Below are positions 1 to 8,744 of a stretch of 16,128 nt of DNA, in pieces. How positions within the stretch are numbered: the first letter of the stretch is position 1; each line of letters begins with the position of its first letter. The translations under genes were made by a program, and so were the position numbers. The DNA comes from Chitinophagaceae bacterium (GTDB lineage Bacteria; Bacteroidota; Bacteroidia; Chitinophagales; Chitinophagaceae): NCBI GenBank assembly GCA_008080615.1, contig VIKJ01000034.1, positions 1 through 16,128 on the forward strand, in the 5' to 3' direction. The notes beneath the pieces were generated by a model. That model was not told the origin of the DNA and did no database searches. It worked only from the letters and a program-made list of their open reading frames with translations.

Positions 1-2
1 CG

Positions 3-2954
3 CCCGTATTCACTAACCCCAGTGTTTTCATTAATCGGTACCAAGAGCGCTATGGGTATGAAGCTGATTTATTTAATTTATTGCATAGCGGGAAAGAATG
101 GGTGGGAGAAGTTTTCTCCAACGCTTTTGGCGGAACGAGTAGCCGAAATTTCAATATCAATTTACCCGGATTGATTTTGACCGAACCAGTCACCATCAAT
201 ACTTTTTTTACAGGCAGATCTGTGGGTGCCAATGCACAATTTCAGGTAGCACTCAACGGAAGCAATATTCAAACGATTAATTTTGCAACAGTTAGTGGAG
301 ATATTTTGGGTGCATATGCCCGTGCGGTTAAAACGCGTTCATCTGTTTTGAGCAATCAACAAAACCTAGTGTTGAATATGCAGTTTCAATCTGCTGCAGC
401 TGGTGCTGAAGGTTGGCTGAATCAATTCACTGTTATTGGAAAAAGAGCTTTGGCTTTTACAGATAATAATTTCCTGCGCTTTCGTGATTGGGCTGCTTTT
501 AAACCCAACAGTACGCTCAACACCATTGGTGAATTTACGATTGGATCTTTAGCATCAACGCAGCCCGCCAATGCTGGTGCCAGCTTAGCTATTTGGGATT
601 TAACCAATCCCTTGGCTCCTATTAAAATGCCTTTTACCATCAACAATAACAATGCTGTTTTTACCAATGATTTAAGCAAATTGAGAGAATACATTGCATT
701 TACACCTGCGCATGTTACTACACCCATTGTGTTAGGCAGCGTGGCCAATCAAAATCTGCACAATAAAAAAACAGTACTAGGAATCATTGTTACACATCCT
801 TCTTTATTAGCTGCCGCACAACGATTGGCTGCTTTTCATTTACAAGAATATGGCTTTACCGATTTAGTAGTTTCGGTAGATCAAATTTACAATGAGTTTT
901 CATCGGGTAGCCCCGACCCCACTGCTATTCGTGATTGCATAAAATATTATCAACCCAATTATGTGTTGTTATTTGGTGCAGGTTCTTATGATCCTAAAAA
1001 CAGAACCACGGGCAATATTAATTTAGTACCCGTTTATGAAAGTAGTAATTCATTAGACCCATTAGCTAGTTTTACTTCGGATGATTTTTTTGGTTTAATC
1101 AATGATGCGGATGATATCAATAATGCAAATGCCACTACGCCAATTAGCATTGCTGTAGGCCGCATCCCAGTTGGTTCTGCAGCCGAAGCCAATACGATGG
1201 TTGATAAAATAATTCGCTATCATAGCCCTAGTAGTTTGGGTGAATGGAGAACTAATTTTAGTTTGTTGGCAGATGATCAAGACAATAATTTACACTTGAA
1301 CGATGCTGAATCAATTGTGGCTGCTGCTAGTAATGCCAACGCTATTTTTCATCCACAAAAAATATATTTAGATGCTTTTCCACAAGTGAATGGCGCTGGT
1401 GGAGCAAGATACCCTGCGGTGAATGAAGCCATTGTAAATACTGTTTTCAATGGTACACTCCTATTTAATTATTCCGGTCATGGAAATGATCAACGCCTTA
1501 CAGAAGAAGCCGTTTTTAGTAGTACAGAAGTGAACAGATTAAACAACGCCGATAAACTGCCTTTGTTTATTACGGCCAGTTGCGATTTTGCGCCCCATGA
1601 TGATCCTACCAAACAATCGCTGGGTGAAAAATTATTGCATGCCAATGCCAATGGTGCCATTGCATTGCTCACTACCACCCGATTGGTGTTTGCTTCAAGT
1701 AATCGCATCATGAATGAAAATTATATCAAAGCAGCTTTCACACGCAAACCAGATGGGAACTATCTTTCATTGGGTGAGGCGGTAAGGATTGCCAAAAATA
1801 ATACCACACAAAATAATGGTGATGTGCTGAATAGCCGCAAGTTTGCCTTACTGGGCGATCCTGCTATGCAATTGGCTTTTCCCAAAGGGTTGATGCGCAT
1901 TACAAACATCAATGGCCAGCCTATTCAATCAACGGATAGTTTGCAGGCATTGGGTAAATATATTTTGGGTGGAGAAGTACAAACAGCCGCAGGTAGCGTG
2001 AATACTGCGTTTAACGGAATTGCCAATATTACCATTTACGATAAAGCCCAACCAATCAATACCTTGGGTAATACAGCTGCAAGCCCTGTTACTAATTTTA
2101 CTGTGCAGAATAGTATTTTATTCAGCGGCAAAGCCAGTGTAAAAAATGGATTGTTTTCGGTTGCCTTGGTATTACCCAAAGACATCAATTTTAAATTGGG
2201 CGCTGGCAAAATTGCTATGTATGCAAGTAACGGTATTACGGATGCTGCTGGCACCAATTCCATTCGGATTAGTGGCAGCAATACTTTAATTGATCCAGAT
2301 AAAACAGGGCCTGAAATTGCTTTATTCTTAAATGATACCCTTTTTAAAAATGGGGGTATTAGTGCAGAAAATCCCATCCTAATTGCACAGCTTTTTGACA
2401 GTTCGGGCATTAATGCAACAGGCAATAGTATTGGCCATGATATAACTGCTGTAATTGATGGAGATGAAAGAAATAAAATAGTATTGAACCCCTATTTTAG
2501 CAATAACACCGATAGCTATCAACGAGGTCAATTGCGTTTTCAATTGCCACAACTTTCTGCGGGCAATCATCAATTAAAATTAAAAGCTTGGGATGTATTA
2601 AATAATTCCAATGAAGCAAGCATTCAATTTAGTGTAGCCAAACAAGAAAAATTAGTGATTGGGGCTGTTCAAAATTTTCCCAATCCATTTTCGGGCACTA
2701 CCTATTTTGGGTTTGAACACAATCAGTCCAATACCAACTTGTTGGTACAAATTAGCATCCAAAATGGGAATGGTCAATTGGTTAAAACCATTCAACAGCG
2801 CGTAAATACAGCCGGTTCGCGCAATGTGCAAATAACCTGGCAGGGGGATAGTAATTTTGGGCGAAAATTGGCACGCGGAACCTATTTTTATCGTATTATT
2901 GTATCAGCAGAAGCGCAACAAATTACTCGCGCAGGTATTTTACTGCTGTACTAA
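3..2954 (+). CDS. porU: PorU, type IX secretion system C25-family sortase (5'-truncated by window)
   Basis: PorU is the outer-membrane-associated, gingipain-like cysteine protease of the type IX secretion system. It removes C-terminal sorting domains from cargo and attaches cargo to the surface. The frame is open to the left edge (reading PVFTNPSVFINRYQERYGYE), so the true start lies outside; the TTG at 81 is only an internal codon. The C25 catalytic pair is visible: His in NYSGHG (codon 1479-1481) and Cys in TASCDF (codon 1581-1583). After the peptidase come beta-rich Ig-like segments. From about 2665 there is a sorting-domain-like C terminus opening with FPNPF and ending in a short hydrophobic strand, which is normal for PorU, whose own domain is retained. 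porV follows 115 nt downstream, the usual porU-porV pairing. Confidence is high. Confidence 0.93.
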   Translation, partial: PVFTNPSVFINRYQERYGYEADLFNLLHSGKEWVGEVFSNAFGGTSSRNFNINLPGLILTEPVTINTFFTGRSVGANAQFQVALNGSNIQTINFATVSGDILGAYARAVKTRSSVLSNQQNLVLNMQFQSAAAGAEGWLNQFTVIGKRALAFTDNNFLRFRDWAAFKPNSTLNTIGEFTIGSLASTQPANAGASLAIWDLTNPLAPIKMPFTINNNNAVFTNDLSKLREYIAFTPAHVTTPIVLGSVANQNLHNKKTVLGIIVTHPSLLAAAQRLAAFHLQEYGFTDLVVSVDQIYNEFSSGSPDPTAIRDCIKYYQPNYVLLFGAGSYDPKNRTTGNINLVPVYESSNSLDPLASFTSDDFFGLINDADDINNANATTPISIAVGRIPVGSAAEANTMVDKIIRYHSPSSLGEWRTNFSLLADDQDNNLHLNDAESIVAAASNANAIFHPQKIYLDAFPQVNGAGGARYPAVNEAIVNTVFNGTLLFNYSGHGNDQRLTEEAVFSSTEVNRLNNADKLPLFITASCDFAPHDDPTKQSLGEKLLHANANGAIALLTTTRLVFASSNRIMNENYIKAAFTRKPDGNYLSLGEAVRIAKNNTTQNNGDVLNSRKFALLGDPAMQLAFPKGLMRITNINGQPIQSTDSLQALGKYILGGEVQTAAGSVNTAFNGIANITIYDKAQPINTLGNTAASPVTNFTVQNSILFSGKASVKNGLFSVALVLPKDINFKLGAGKIAMYASNGITDAAGTNSIRISGSNTLIDPDKTGPEIALFLNDTLFKNGGISAENPILIAQLFDSSGINATGNSIGHDITAVIDGDERNKIVLNPYFSNNTDSYQRGQLRFQLPQLSAGNHQLKLKAWDVLNNSNEASIQFSVAKQEKLVIGAVQNFPNPFSGTTYFGFEHNQSNTNLLVQISIQNGNGQLVKTIQQRVNTAGSRNVQITWQGDSNFGRKLARGTYFYRIIVSAEAQQITRAGILLLY

Positions 2955-3069
2955 ATACACTGAATGGTATAAACTCTACACTTTTTTACCTTTTTATTCG
3001 TTTAAAATTCATTCGTACAATTCGTGCGTGCTTTTAATAAAGCTGCATGATGAACATAAATAAAAGTGT

Positions 3070-4218
3070 ATGCAAATTGCTATGAAAAAAATAATTGCGT
3101 TGGCTGTTTTAACAGTAACTGGTTTTAACACCCTGCATGCGCAGGCCGATTCTATTAATATAGTTTCTACTGCTGTTCCTTTCTTACGTATCTCTCCTGA
3201 TGCGCGTGCGGGTGGTATGGGTGATGCAGCTATTGCAACGGCCCCTGAAGCCAATGCGCCTTTTTGGAATTTATCTAAAGTGGCATTTGCTAAAAAGAAA
3301 ACGGGAATTGCATTTAACTATACGCCTTGGTTAAGAGACCTTGGTTTGAATGATGTATACTTAGCTAGTATGGCTGCATATCATAAATTAGATGACAATA
3401 ATGTTATTTCTAGTTCATTGCGCTTTTTTAGTTTAGGTAATATTCAACTCACCGATTTTTCGGGAAATGTATTAAACACCGTTCGCCCAAGTGAGTTCTC
3501 CATTGATGGTGGTTATACACGTGTATTGAGTGATAAAATGAGTATTGCTGTAGCACTACGATATATTAATTCTAGATTGGTGGTGGGTGATGTGGGTACA
3601 GGTGTTGTGTACCGTGCAGGCAATGCCATTGCGGGTGATGTTTCTTTATTTTACAATGGGGCCAATGCAGATGGTCAAGGACTTAACTGGGGTTTTACCT
3701 TATCTAACTTAGGTTCTAAAGTGGGCTATACCAATGATGCGCGTAACAAAGATTTTTTACCTGCTAATTTAGGTTTGGGTATTGCTTATACAAAAGTGAT
3801 GAACGATATAAACAAAATTACTTTTGCTGTAGATATCAATAAATTATTGGTACCAGCTTCTCCTGCTGCTACCGGTATTTTTAGCACGGACTCTGCTAAC
3901 CTAGCCACTTATCGTTCAACTGGTGTTGTAAGTAGTTGGATGAAATCTTTTGCTGATGGTACCAATCAATTAAATTCTTTACAAGCTTCTATTGGAACAG
4001 AATATAGCTATGATGAAAAATTCTTTTTAAGAGCAGGTTATTTTTATGAAGATAAAAGCCGCGGTAACCGCCGTTATTTTTCTGCAGGTGCAGGTTTTAA
4101 CCTCAACTTTATGACGGTGAACGTTTCTTACCTAGTGCCTTCGGGTAGCGGTGTTACGCGAAACCCATTAAGCAATACCATTCGTTTAGGCATCGCGTTT
4201 AACTTGGGAGAGGAATAA
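3070..4218 (+). CDS. porV: PorV (LptO family), type IX secretion outer-membrane shuttle protein
   Basis: PorV is a FadL-like outer-membrane beta-barrel. It carries T9SS cargo from the translocon to PorU and forms part of the attachment complex. The mature N terminus has the family signature: AVPFLRISPDARAGGMGDAA, then an NAPFWN segment and a TPWLRDLG segment. The rest is alternating beta strands, with a terminal strand ending FNLGEE. Length is about 380 residues, as expected. Two starts are possible: ATG 3070, or ATG 3082 (MKKIIALAVL...LHAQ). The second gives a cleaner signal peptide of about 20 residues and is probably the real one. The gene sits 115 nt behind porU on the same strand, consistent with co-transcription. 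Its stop codon overlaps the poly-A run that forms the T-tract of the opposing terminator. Confidence 0.91.
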   Translation: MQIAMKKIIALAVLTVTGFNTLHAQADSINIVSTAVPFLRISPDARAGGMGDAAIATAPEANAPFWNLSKVAFAKKKTGIAFNYTPWLRDLGLNDVYLASMAAYHKLDDNNVISSSLRFFSLGNIQLTDFSGNVLNTVRPSEFSIDGGYTRVLSDKMSIAVALRYINSRLVVGDVGTGVVYRAGNAIAGDVSLFYNGANADGQGLNWGFTLSNLGSKVGYTNDARNKDFLPANLGLGIAYTKVMNDINKITFAVDINKLLVPASPAATGIFSTDSANLATYRSTGVVSSWMKSFADGTNQLNSLQASIGTEYSYDEKFFLRAGYFYEDKSRGNRRYFSAGAGFNLNFMTVNVSYLVPSGSGVTRNPLSNTIRLGIAFNLGEE

Positions 4219-4247
4219 AAAAAAGATGCAGCCGTTACAGCTGCATC
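4217..4247 (-). terminator. Intrinsic terminator of the ice-binding/OmpA operon
   Basis: A perfect 8-bp stem (GATGCAGC at 4225-4232, GCTGCATC at 4240-4247) encloses a 7-nt loop. Read on the minus strand it is followed directly by eight T residues (4224-4217). It lies about 60 nt past the OmpA-family stop, between convergent genes. The T-tract overlaps the last two bases of the porV stop codon. For plus-strand transcripts the hairpin lacks a U-tract, so it should act mainly on the minus strand. Confidence 0.8.
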
Positions 4248-4307
4248 CTTCATTCGAATCATCATTCAAAATACTAATCGGGGGTAATCAATTACTTGTG
4301 TAATAGA

Positions 4308-6281
4308 TTACTTCGGATTAATGATATCAATAATTACCGTACGATTGTAAAAACGTTCTTCAGGCAAATTATTATCGAATGGGCTCATGGTTTCATCTTC
4401 TCCAAATCCATAAGTTTCATACTTAACACCTTTTTTACCTTGTTGAGATAAAGCACGCTCCAGAATTTTCTGAGCTACTTTTGCTCTTTCTCCAGATAAT
4501 TTAAGGTTGTATTTGTCATCACCAATAATATCAGTATGGCCGTGTACAATAACGGTTGCATTGTCTTTAATTAAAGGGGCTACAATATTGGTTAAGAACT
4601 GCTCGTAATCTTCCAGTGTTTTACTTTGATTAAAATCGAACATGATACTGTAACGCAATCCTTCTTGAGTTGCATCTTCTGCTTTCATTAAGCTAACAGA
4701 ACTTTCTTTTTTCACATCAAGGTCAGTTTTGGTTTTCCCTTTCATTACAATTTTATAATTACCCATGGTTTGGTTACCCAAAATTGTTTTACCAGGAACA
4801 GTTGCCTGATCTTGTGTATAAGGACCATAATATTGAACAGCACCTTTTTCGTCTGTTACTTCTACGTTCCAAGATTTCAACAATTCATTGCCTCTTTCTA
4901 CAGTAAAGATTACATGGCTATCCAATGGATTTTCATATACTGCAGCTATTTGAACTGGTTTTAAAAATGGTGAGTTAGCACCACCTACCTGTAAAATCAT
5001 TTCAGGTGAATTGCTGGTAATGTCTACCCTTCTATCTCCAATTCTTAATAACTCCAACTCTTTGGTACCACCGGGTTGTTCTGATGGAACCAATGGTTTA
5101 TCTCTTCCTTCTGTTCCAATTCTTGAACCATCAATTAAGAAATTATTCACTAAATAATTTTTTACGTTATCTGCCATCAATTTTCCTTCTTCTGGATTAT
5201 TACTAGAAGCACCAGTTAATACAATGGTAGAACCTGGATTGCTACGCATACGATCTCCCAAAATATTAAGGATATTATGGTACACATGCATTTGCCTTGC
5301 AGCACGGCCACTATTTAAATTATCTGGCTGCTGTTCTTGTAATGCTTGCTCAGTAAATGAAGCAGCTTTATTCTTATTCAATTGCACATATCGGCCAGGT
5401 ATTTCACTAGAGCCCATATCAAAGAAAATTTCTTTACGAATAGGAAAAGTTTCTTTTACGTTGCGATTGTTTGGAACAAATTTGGGTGCACGCACACTAA
5501 ACTGAACTTCTTTTTCTGCTGGTGTATTCACCATAATATTGTTGGTGATTACAATTGGTTTTACTGCTGCTTTTTTTCCTGTTCCAAACTTCAATGCAAT
5601 ACCTGCACGCACTGTATGAATAGTCCAATTCTCTATAGATCTTGGTCCATTTAATAGATTGGTTTGAAATGAAGCAAAAGGAGAAAGGGTCATTTGCGTT
5701 TCACTGCTTTTTTTAGATAAAGGAATATCAATTCCCAATCCTGCTTGAGCAGAAATCATTGTTTTGCGTATATCACTCCACTCGCCATATACATCTGGTT
5801 GCTTATCTTGTATATATTGAAAGCTTCTAGAAATATTGATGCCGAAGGTTGGGCCTACAAATAAATAAAATGTATTAGAAAAAGGCGCAATTCGCAAGCT
5901 TGGTTCTATTACTGCATAACTTAAATTGGTATTTAAATCGGCAGGGCAATTACAAGGTGCAATTACTTGATTAAATTTTCCGCCTCTGTTATCGTATGCC
6001 AAATTCAACATGAATCCGAATACATTTTTAGGACGATACTCTAACAAAAAAGAACCGTAAGGCTTGGTGCCTTTTCCCTGATGAAATGCCGCGGGTACAG
6101 TAAAACTGTTGTTGAGCTTTTGTGTGGTTCCTTGGTAATTATTAAAATTGGCTGCTCCGGATACCCCGAACCACCAATTAGGGTGGGTTCTGGTATCTGT
6201 TTGTGCACTAGCTGATAGCGATGCCATCACCAGCATGAGCAGGGTAACTATTTTCGTTTTTATATTGTAATTGAAGTACAT
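4308..6281 (-). CDS. Secreted OmpA-family protein with N-terminal barrel-like region and two OmpA-like modules
   Basis: The protein starts with a signal peptide (residues 1-27, ending SASAQ). Residues about 30-235 are rich in alternating strands and glycine/aromatic positions and resemble a small outer-membrane beta-barrel of the PorT-like kind. Residues about 285-415 look like a divergent OmpA module: EIFFDMGSS, then a helix and a TGASSN strand, ending in RIGDRRVDI. An Ig-like segment follows (about 425-535). The C-terminal OmpA domain (about 544-657) is canonical, with IMFDFNQS, HGHTDIIGDDKYNLKLSGERA and an NRTVII end; such domains bind peptidoglycan. It would tether the outer membrane to the wall in the periplasm. 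It begins 22 nt after the ice-binding-like lipoprotein gene, so the two are probably one transcript. The OmpA-family call is firm; the role of the first module is inferred. Confidence 0.88.
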   Translation of the reverse strand: MYFNYNIKTKIVTLLMLVMASLSASAQTDTRTHPNWWFGVSGAANFNNYQGTTQKLNNSFTVPAAFHQGKGTKPYGSFLLEYRPKNVFGFMLNLAYDNRGGKFNQVIAPCNCPADLNTNLSYAVIEPSLRIAPFSNTFYLFVGPTFGINISRSFQYIQDKQPDVYGEWSDIRKTMISAQAGLGIDIPLSKKSSETQMTLSPFASFQTNLLNGPRSIENWTIHTVRAGIALKFGTGKKAAVKPIVITNNIMVNTPAEKEVQFSVRAPKFVPNNRNVKETFPIRKEIFFDMGSSEIPGRYVQLNKNKAASFTEQALQEQQPDNLNSGRAARQMHVYHNILNILGDRMRSNPGSTIVLTGASSNNPEEGKLMADNVKNYLVNNFLIDGSRIGTEGRDKPLVPSEQPGGTKELELLRIGDRRVDITSNSPEMILQVGGANSPFLKPVQIAAVYENPLDSHVIFTVERGNELLKSWNVEVTDEKGAVQYYGPYTQDQATVPGKTILGNQTMGNYKIVMKGKTKTDLDVKKESSVSLMKAEDATQEGLRYSIMFDFNQSKTLEDYEQFLTNIVAPLIKDNATVIVHGHTDIIGDDKYNLKLSGERAKVAQKILERALSQQGKKGVKYETYGFGEDETMSPFDNNLPEERFYNRTVIIDIINPK

Positions 6282-6303
6282 AAAATTAGTTTTAACTGGT
6301 TGA

Positions 6304-8676
6304 TTATTGATTGTTGATAGTAGTGTTCACCATGGTAACTGATGCAATTAATGAAAGCGCACGACCGTTCAATACGGTTTGTGCCGCATTACCTGCAGTA
6401 GAGAAAGTAACACCGGAGTTAGCAATAATGGTACCTACCATTACTCCACCTCCTGCACCATTAATGGTGGCTGAACTTCCTACATACCAAAATACATTTT
6501 TAGCAGCGGCACCATTAATCAAGAGTACACTTTTAGCTCCCGTAGGGCCAGCAATACCAACCGTTAAGCCTGCTGCAGTTTGAAATATCCAGCTTGCATT
6601 AGGATCACCTTGTGCATCTAGTGTAAGATTTCCGTTAAAAATGCTAAAGGTTCCACCAGCTGCTTTATAAACGCCCGGAGCCAATGTTAATCCACCTAAT
6701 TCACCTGCACCCGGATCTGTTCCACCTGGTTTAGATGCTGGGGACATACTTAAATAAGCTATTCTAGCATCGTTCAATGCTCTATCGGCAATCTCTTTTT
6801 TAACAATCGTTCCTGGGAATGGCACATCAGTATATATTACTCCTGTTACATTACCAATATTTTGAGTAAGTACTTCGGTATAACTATCTGTTGCATCATG
6901 GAATCCTGTAATTAAAGTAGACGCTGCTGATGTTCCCAAACTTCCATTATTAATTACCGTGTTAATTCCTTGGTTGGTTACACCTGCATTACCACCAAAT
7001 GCACCAAAATTAGCCGCAGTACCCAAAGCAACTGCTGGAGCAACTACTGCAAAATTTGCGGTGATATTTTTATTAGAACGCATGGTGATGGTTAACGGGC
7101 TGGTTGTTCCTGTTGTATCACCTGTCCATCCTGTGAAAGTATATCCAGAATTTGCGGTTGCAGCAATTTGAACCGTAGTACCAAGCGTGTAAGTTGCTTG
7201 ATTAGGTGTTTTACTTACTGTTCCGCCTGCAGTAGGAAACGCATTTAATGTTAAGGTATACGAGTTCTGTGTAAAGTTGGCCACAATTACTCTATTACTG
7301 GTCATGCTTATTTGAAAACCAGGATTGGTAGAGAGCACTGTTGTTCCTTCGGTATAATTGGTAAATGAATAACCCGCATTTGCTGTTGCAGTTAATTGTA
7401 CCAATGTTCCATAATCGTATCTTGGTAAATCTGCCGTTTTAGTAACAGTACCACCTGCCAACGGATTGGCCGAAAGACCTAATGTAAATGTATTGATAGC
7501 AAAATTGGCTACAAATGTTCTGTTGCTACTGATAGGAAATGTAAAGCCTGCACTAGTAGAAACAATGGTTGTTCCTTCGGTCCAGTTTACAAATGAATAG
7601 CCTGTATTGGCCGATGCATTGATTGTTACAGATGTTCCTGAAACAAAAGAACCAGCTCCTGATGTTGTTCCACCTACTGATGGATTAGCCGATAAAATAA
7701 CGGCATACAATAAGGCAGGTATCTGTGTAAAATTAGCTACTAGGTTTCGGTTAGCAGTAAGTGTAAATTGATAACTGGCATTGGTAGAAACAATAGTTGT
7801 TCCTTCGGTCCAGTTTACAAAAGTGTAACCAGGATTAGGTGATTCAATAACTGTTACTAATGTACCAGTATTATAAGAACCCGATCCAAATGTTGCACCA
7901 CCAGCTGTTGGCAATGATGAAGTGTTTACTGCAAATTGTGCAGGAGGTATCAACGCAAAATTAGCCACCAATTTTCTGTTACCACTCATGGTATACTGAT
8001 AACTAGGGCTTGTTGAAACGGCGACAGTGCTTCCACTATCCGTCCAATTAGTAAATGTATAGCCAGTACTAGGCGTTGCTACAACAGTTACTGTAGAACT
8101 TTGTGCAAACAAACCTGCACCTGTTACTATTCCACCTGCTAGCGGAAAAGCTGATAGCGAAATTTGAGGAATTGTTGTAAAACTCCAGGTATAATCGTCT
8201 ACCATATTGGTTCTATACTTATCGGCTACTGTTTTAATTACAGTACCTGTATATTTTACAAATGGTAACAATGCAGCTTCTGATTTAAATGTGTAAACAG
8301 CTGCATTGGTAGTAGGAGAAACAACTCCGGTAATTAATTGCGTACCATTTTTTAAAGTGAAAGTAGTACCAGTTACCGTGGCTGCATTCATGTCTGTATT
8401 AAAAGTAATAGAGACTGTTTTGTTTAATGCAACATCCACTGCATTGGGCATTGGATCGGTTGAAACAACTACTGGGCAGGGTGCTACTATTCCCGGATCA
8501 TTGTCTACTTTTTTACAAGCAGCAATGGTTACTGTTAATAGCAATATAGCCGTTACCCATTTGGTGTAATTCGTAAAAGCGAAGCCTTTACTCATCCGAT
8601 TGATTTGCATATCAATAAGGGTGATTAATTTTTTCATGATGATAAATTGATGGTAAAAAAAGAGATCCGTATTCAT
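6304..8676 (-). CDS. Ice-binding-like (DUF3494) lipoprotein with Ig-like domain and five InlB B-repeats
   Basis: A predicted surface lipoprotein. The lipobox TIAAC places the lipidated Cys at residue 54 of the longest reading. Starts at 8637 (MKKL) or 8595 (MSKG) give more ordinary signal lengths of 41 and 27 residues, so the listed start is uncertain. Domains in order: an SbsA/Big_5 Ig-like domain (about 66-168); five InlB-type B-repeats of about 75 residues (about 171-546), each with an AGG turn, a GY-F-NW/Y core and an ANF end; then a DUF3494 ice-binding-like domain (about 549-790) recognisable by LGTAANFGAFGG, GVIYTD, PGVYKA, WIFQTA and FWYVGSSATI. DUF3494 folds as a beta-helix. Some members bind ice, but many Bacteroidota homologues may be adhesins, so ice binding is not shown. 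No T9SS sorting domain is visible. Confidence 0.9.
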   Translation of the reverse strand: MNTDLFFYHQFIIMKKLITLIDMQINRMSKGFAFTNYTKWVTAILLLTVTIAACKKVDNDPGIVAPCPVVVSTDPMPNAVDVALNKTVSITFNTDMNAATVTGTTFTLKNGTQLITGVVSPTTNAAVYTFKSEAALLPFVKYTGTVIKTVADKYRTNMVDDYTWSFTTIPQISLSAFPLAGGIVTGAGLFAQSSTVTVVATPSTGYTFTNWTDSGSTVAVSTSPSYQYTMSGNRKLVANFALIPPAQFAVNTSSLPTAGGATFGSGSYNTGTLVTVIESPNPGYTFVNWTEGTTIVSTNASYQFTLTANRNLVANFTQIPALLYAVILSANPSVGGTTSGAGSFVSGTSVTINASANTGYSFVNWTEGTTIVSTSAGFTFPISSNRTFVANFAINTFTLGLSANPLAGGTVTKTADLPRYDYGTLVQLTATANAGYSFTNYTEGTTVLSTNPGFQISMTSNRVIVANFTQNSYTLTLNAFPTAGGTVSKTPNQATYTLGTTVQIAATANSGYTFTGWTGDTTGTTSPLTITMRSNKNITANFAVVAPAVALGTAANFGAFGGNAGVTNQGINTVINNGSLGTSAASTLITGFHDATDSYTEVLTQNIGNVTGVIYTDVPFPGTIVKKEIADRALNDARIAYLSMSPASKPGGTDPGAGELGGLTLAPGVYKAAGGTFSIFNGNLTLDAQGDPNASWIFQTAAGLTVGIAGPTGAKSVLLINGAAAKNVFWYVGSSATINGAGGGVMVGTIIANSGVTFSTAGNAAQTVLNGRALSLIASVTMVNTTINNQ
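7038..8170 (-). repeat. Five tandem InlB-type B-repeat units inside the ice-binding-like gene
   Basis: Five protein repeats of about 75 residues (about 225 bp each) lie head to tail. Divergence is clear at the protein level, but some DNA segments are nearly identical. For example 7556-7593 and 7784-7821 match at 37 of 38 bases, and both encode the NWTEGTTIVST core. This is consistent with intragenic duplication or gene conversion. Confidence 0.85.
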
Positions 8677-8694
8677 TAGTATTTAAATGATATA

Positions 8695-8702
8695 CAAACC
8701 TA
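8695..8702 (-). promoter_or_regulatory. Candidate -7 promoter element of the ice-binding/OmpA operon
   Basis: On the minus strand the bases read TAGGTTTG, an exact match to the Bacteroidota -7 consensus TAnnTTTG, 19 nt upstream of the longest reading frame's ATG. No TTG-type -33 box was found at the usual distance, which would fit a promoter needing an activator bound at the upstream direct repeats. This is pattern matching only. Confidence 0.45.
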
Positions 8703-8741
8703 GCCCAATGCCAACGGGAGATCATTACAGCAATGGGCTAG
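8700..8741. promoter_or_regulatory. Inverted repeat at the ice-binding/OmpA promoter
   Basis: CTAGCCCAATGC (8700-8711) and GCAATGGGCTAG (8730-8741) form 12-bp inverted arms with one mismatch around an 18-bp centre. One arm overlaps the candidate -7 element. It could be a regulator-binding site. It is unlikely to be mainly a transcript hairpin, because most of it lies upstream of the predicted start of transcription. Confidence 0.5.
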
Positions 8742-8744
8742 ATT

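Noticed and set aside
2996..3025. Three ATTCGT copies between porU and porV
   Set aside because: Spacing is irregular (15 and 9 bp), the unit is short and the region AT-rich; likely chance.
5224..5654. Plus-strand open frames opposite the OmpA-family gene
   Set aside because: They are antisense to a well-supported gene, with odd composition (many Cys and Phe runs) and no recognisable domain.
6311..7171. Plus-strand open frames opposite the ice-binding-like gene
   Set aside because: Long Ala/Val/Pro-rich antisense readings arise from the Thr/Gly/Asn-rich repeats on the real strand; no start context or family resemblance.
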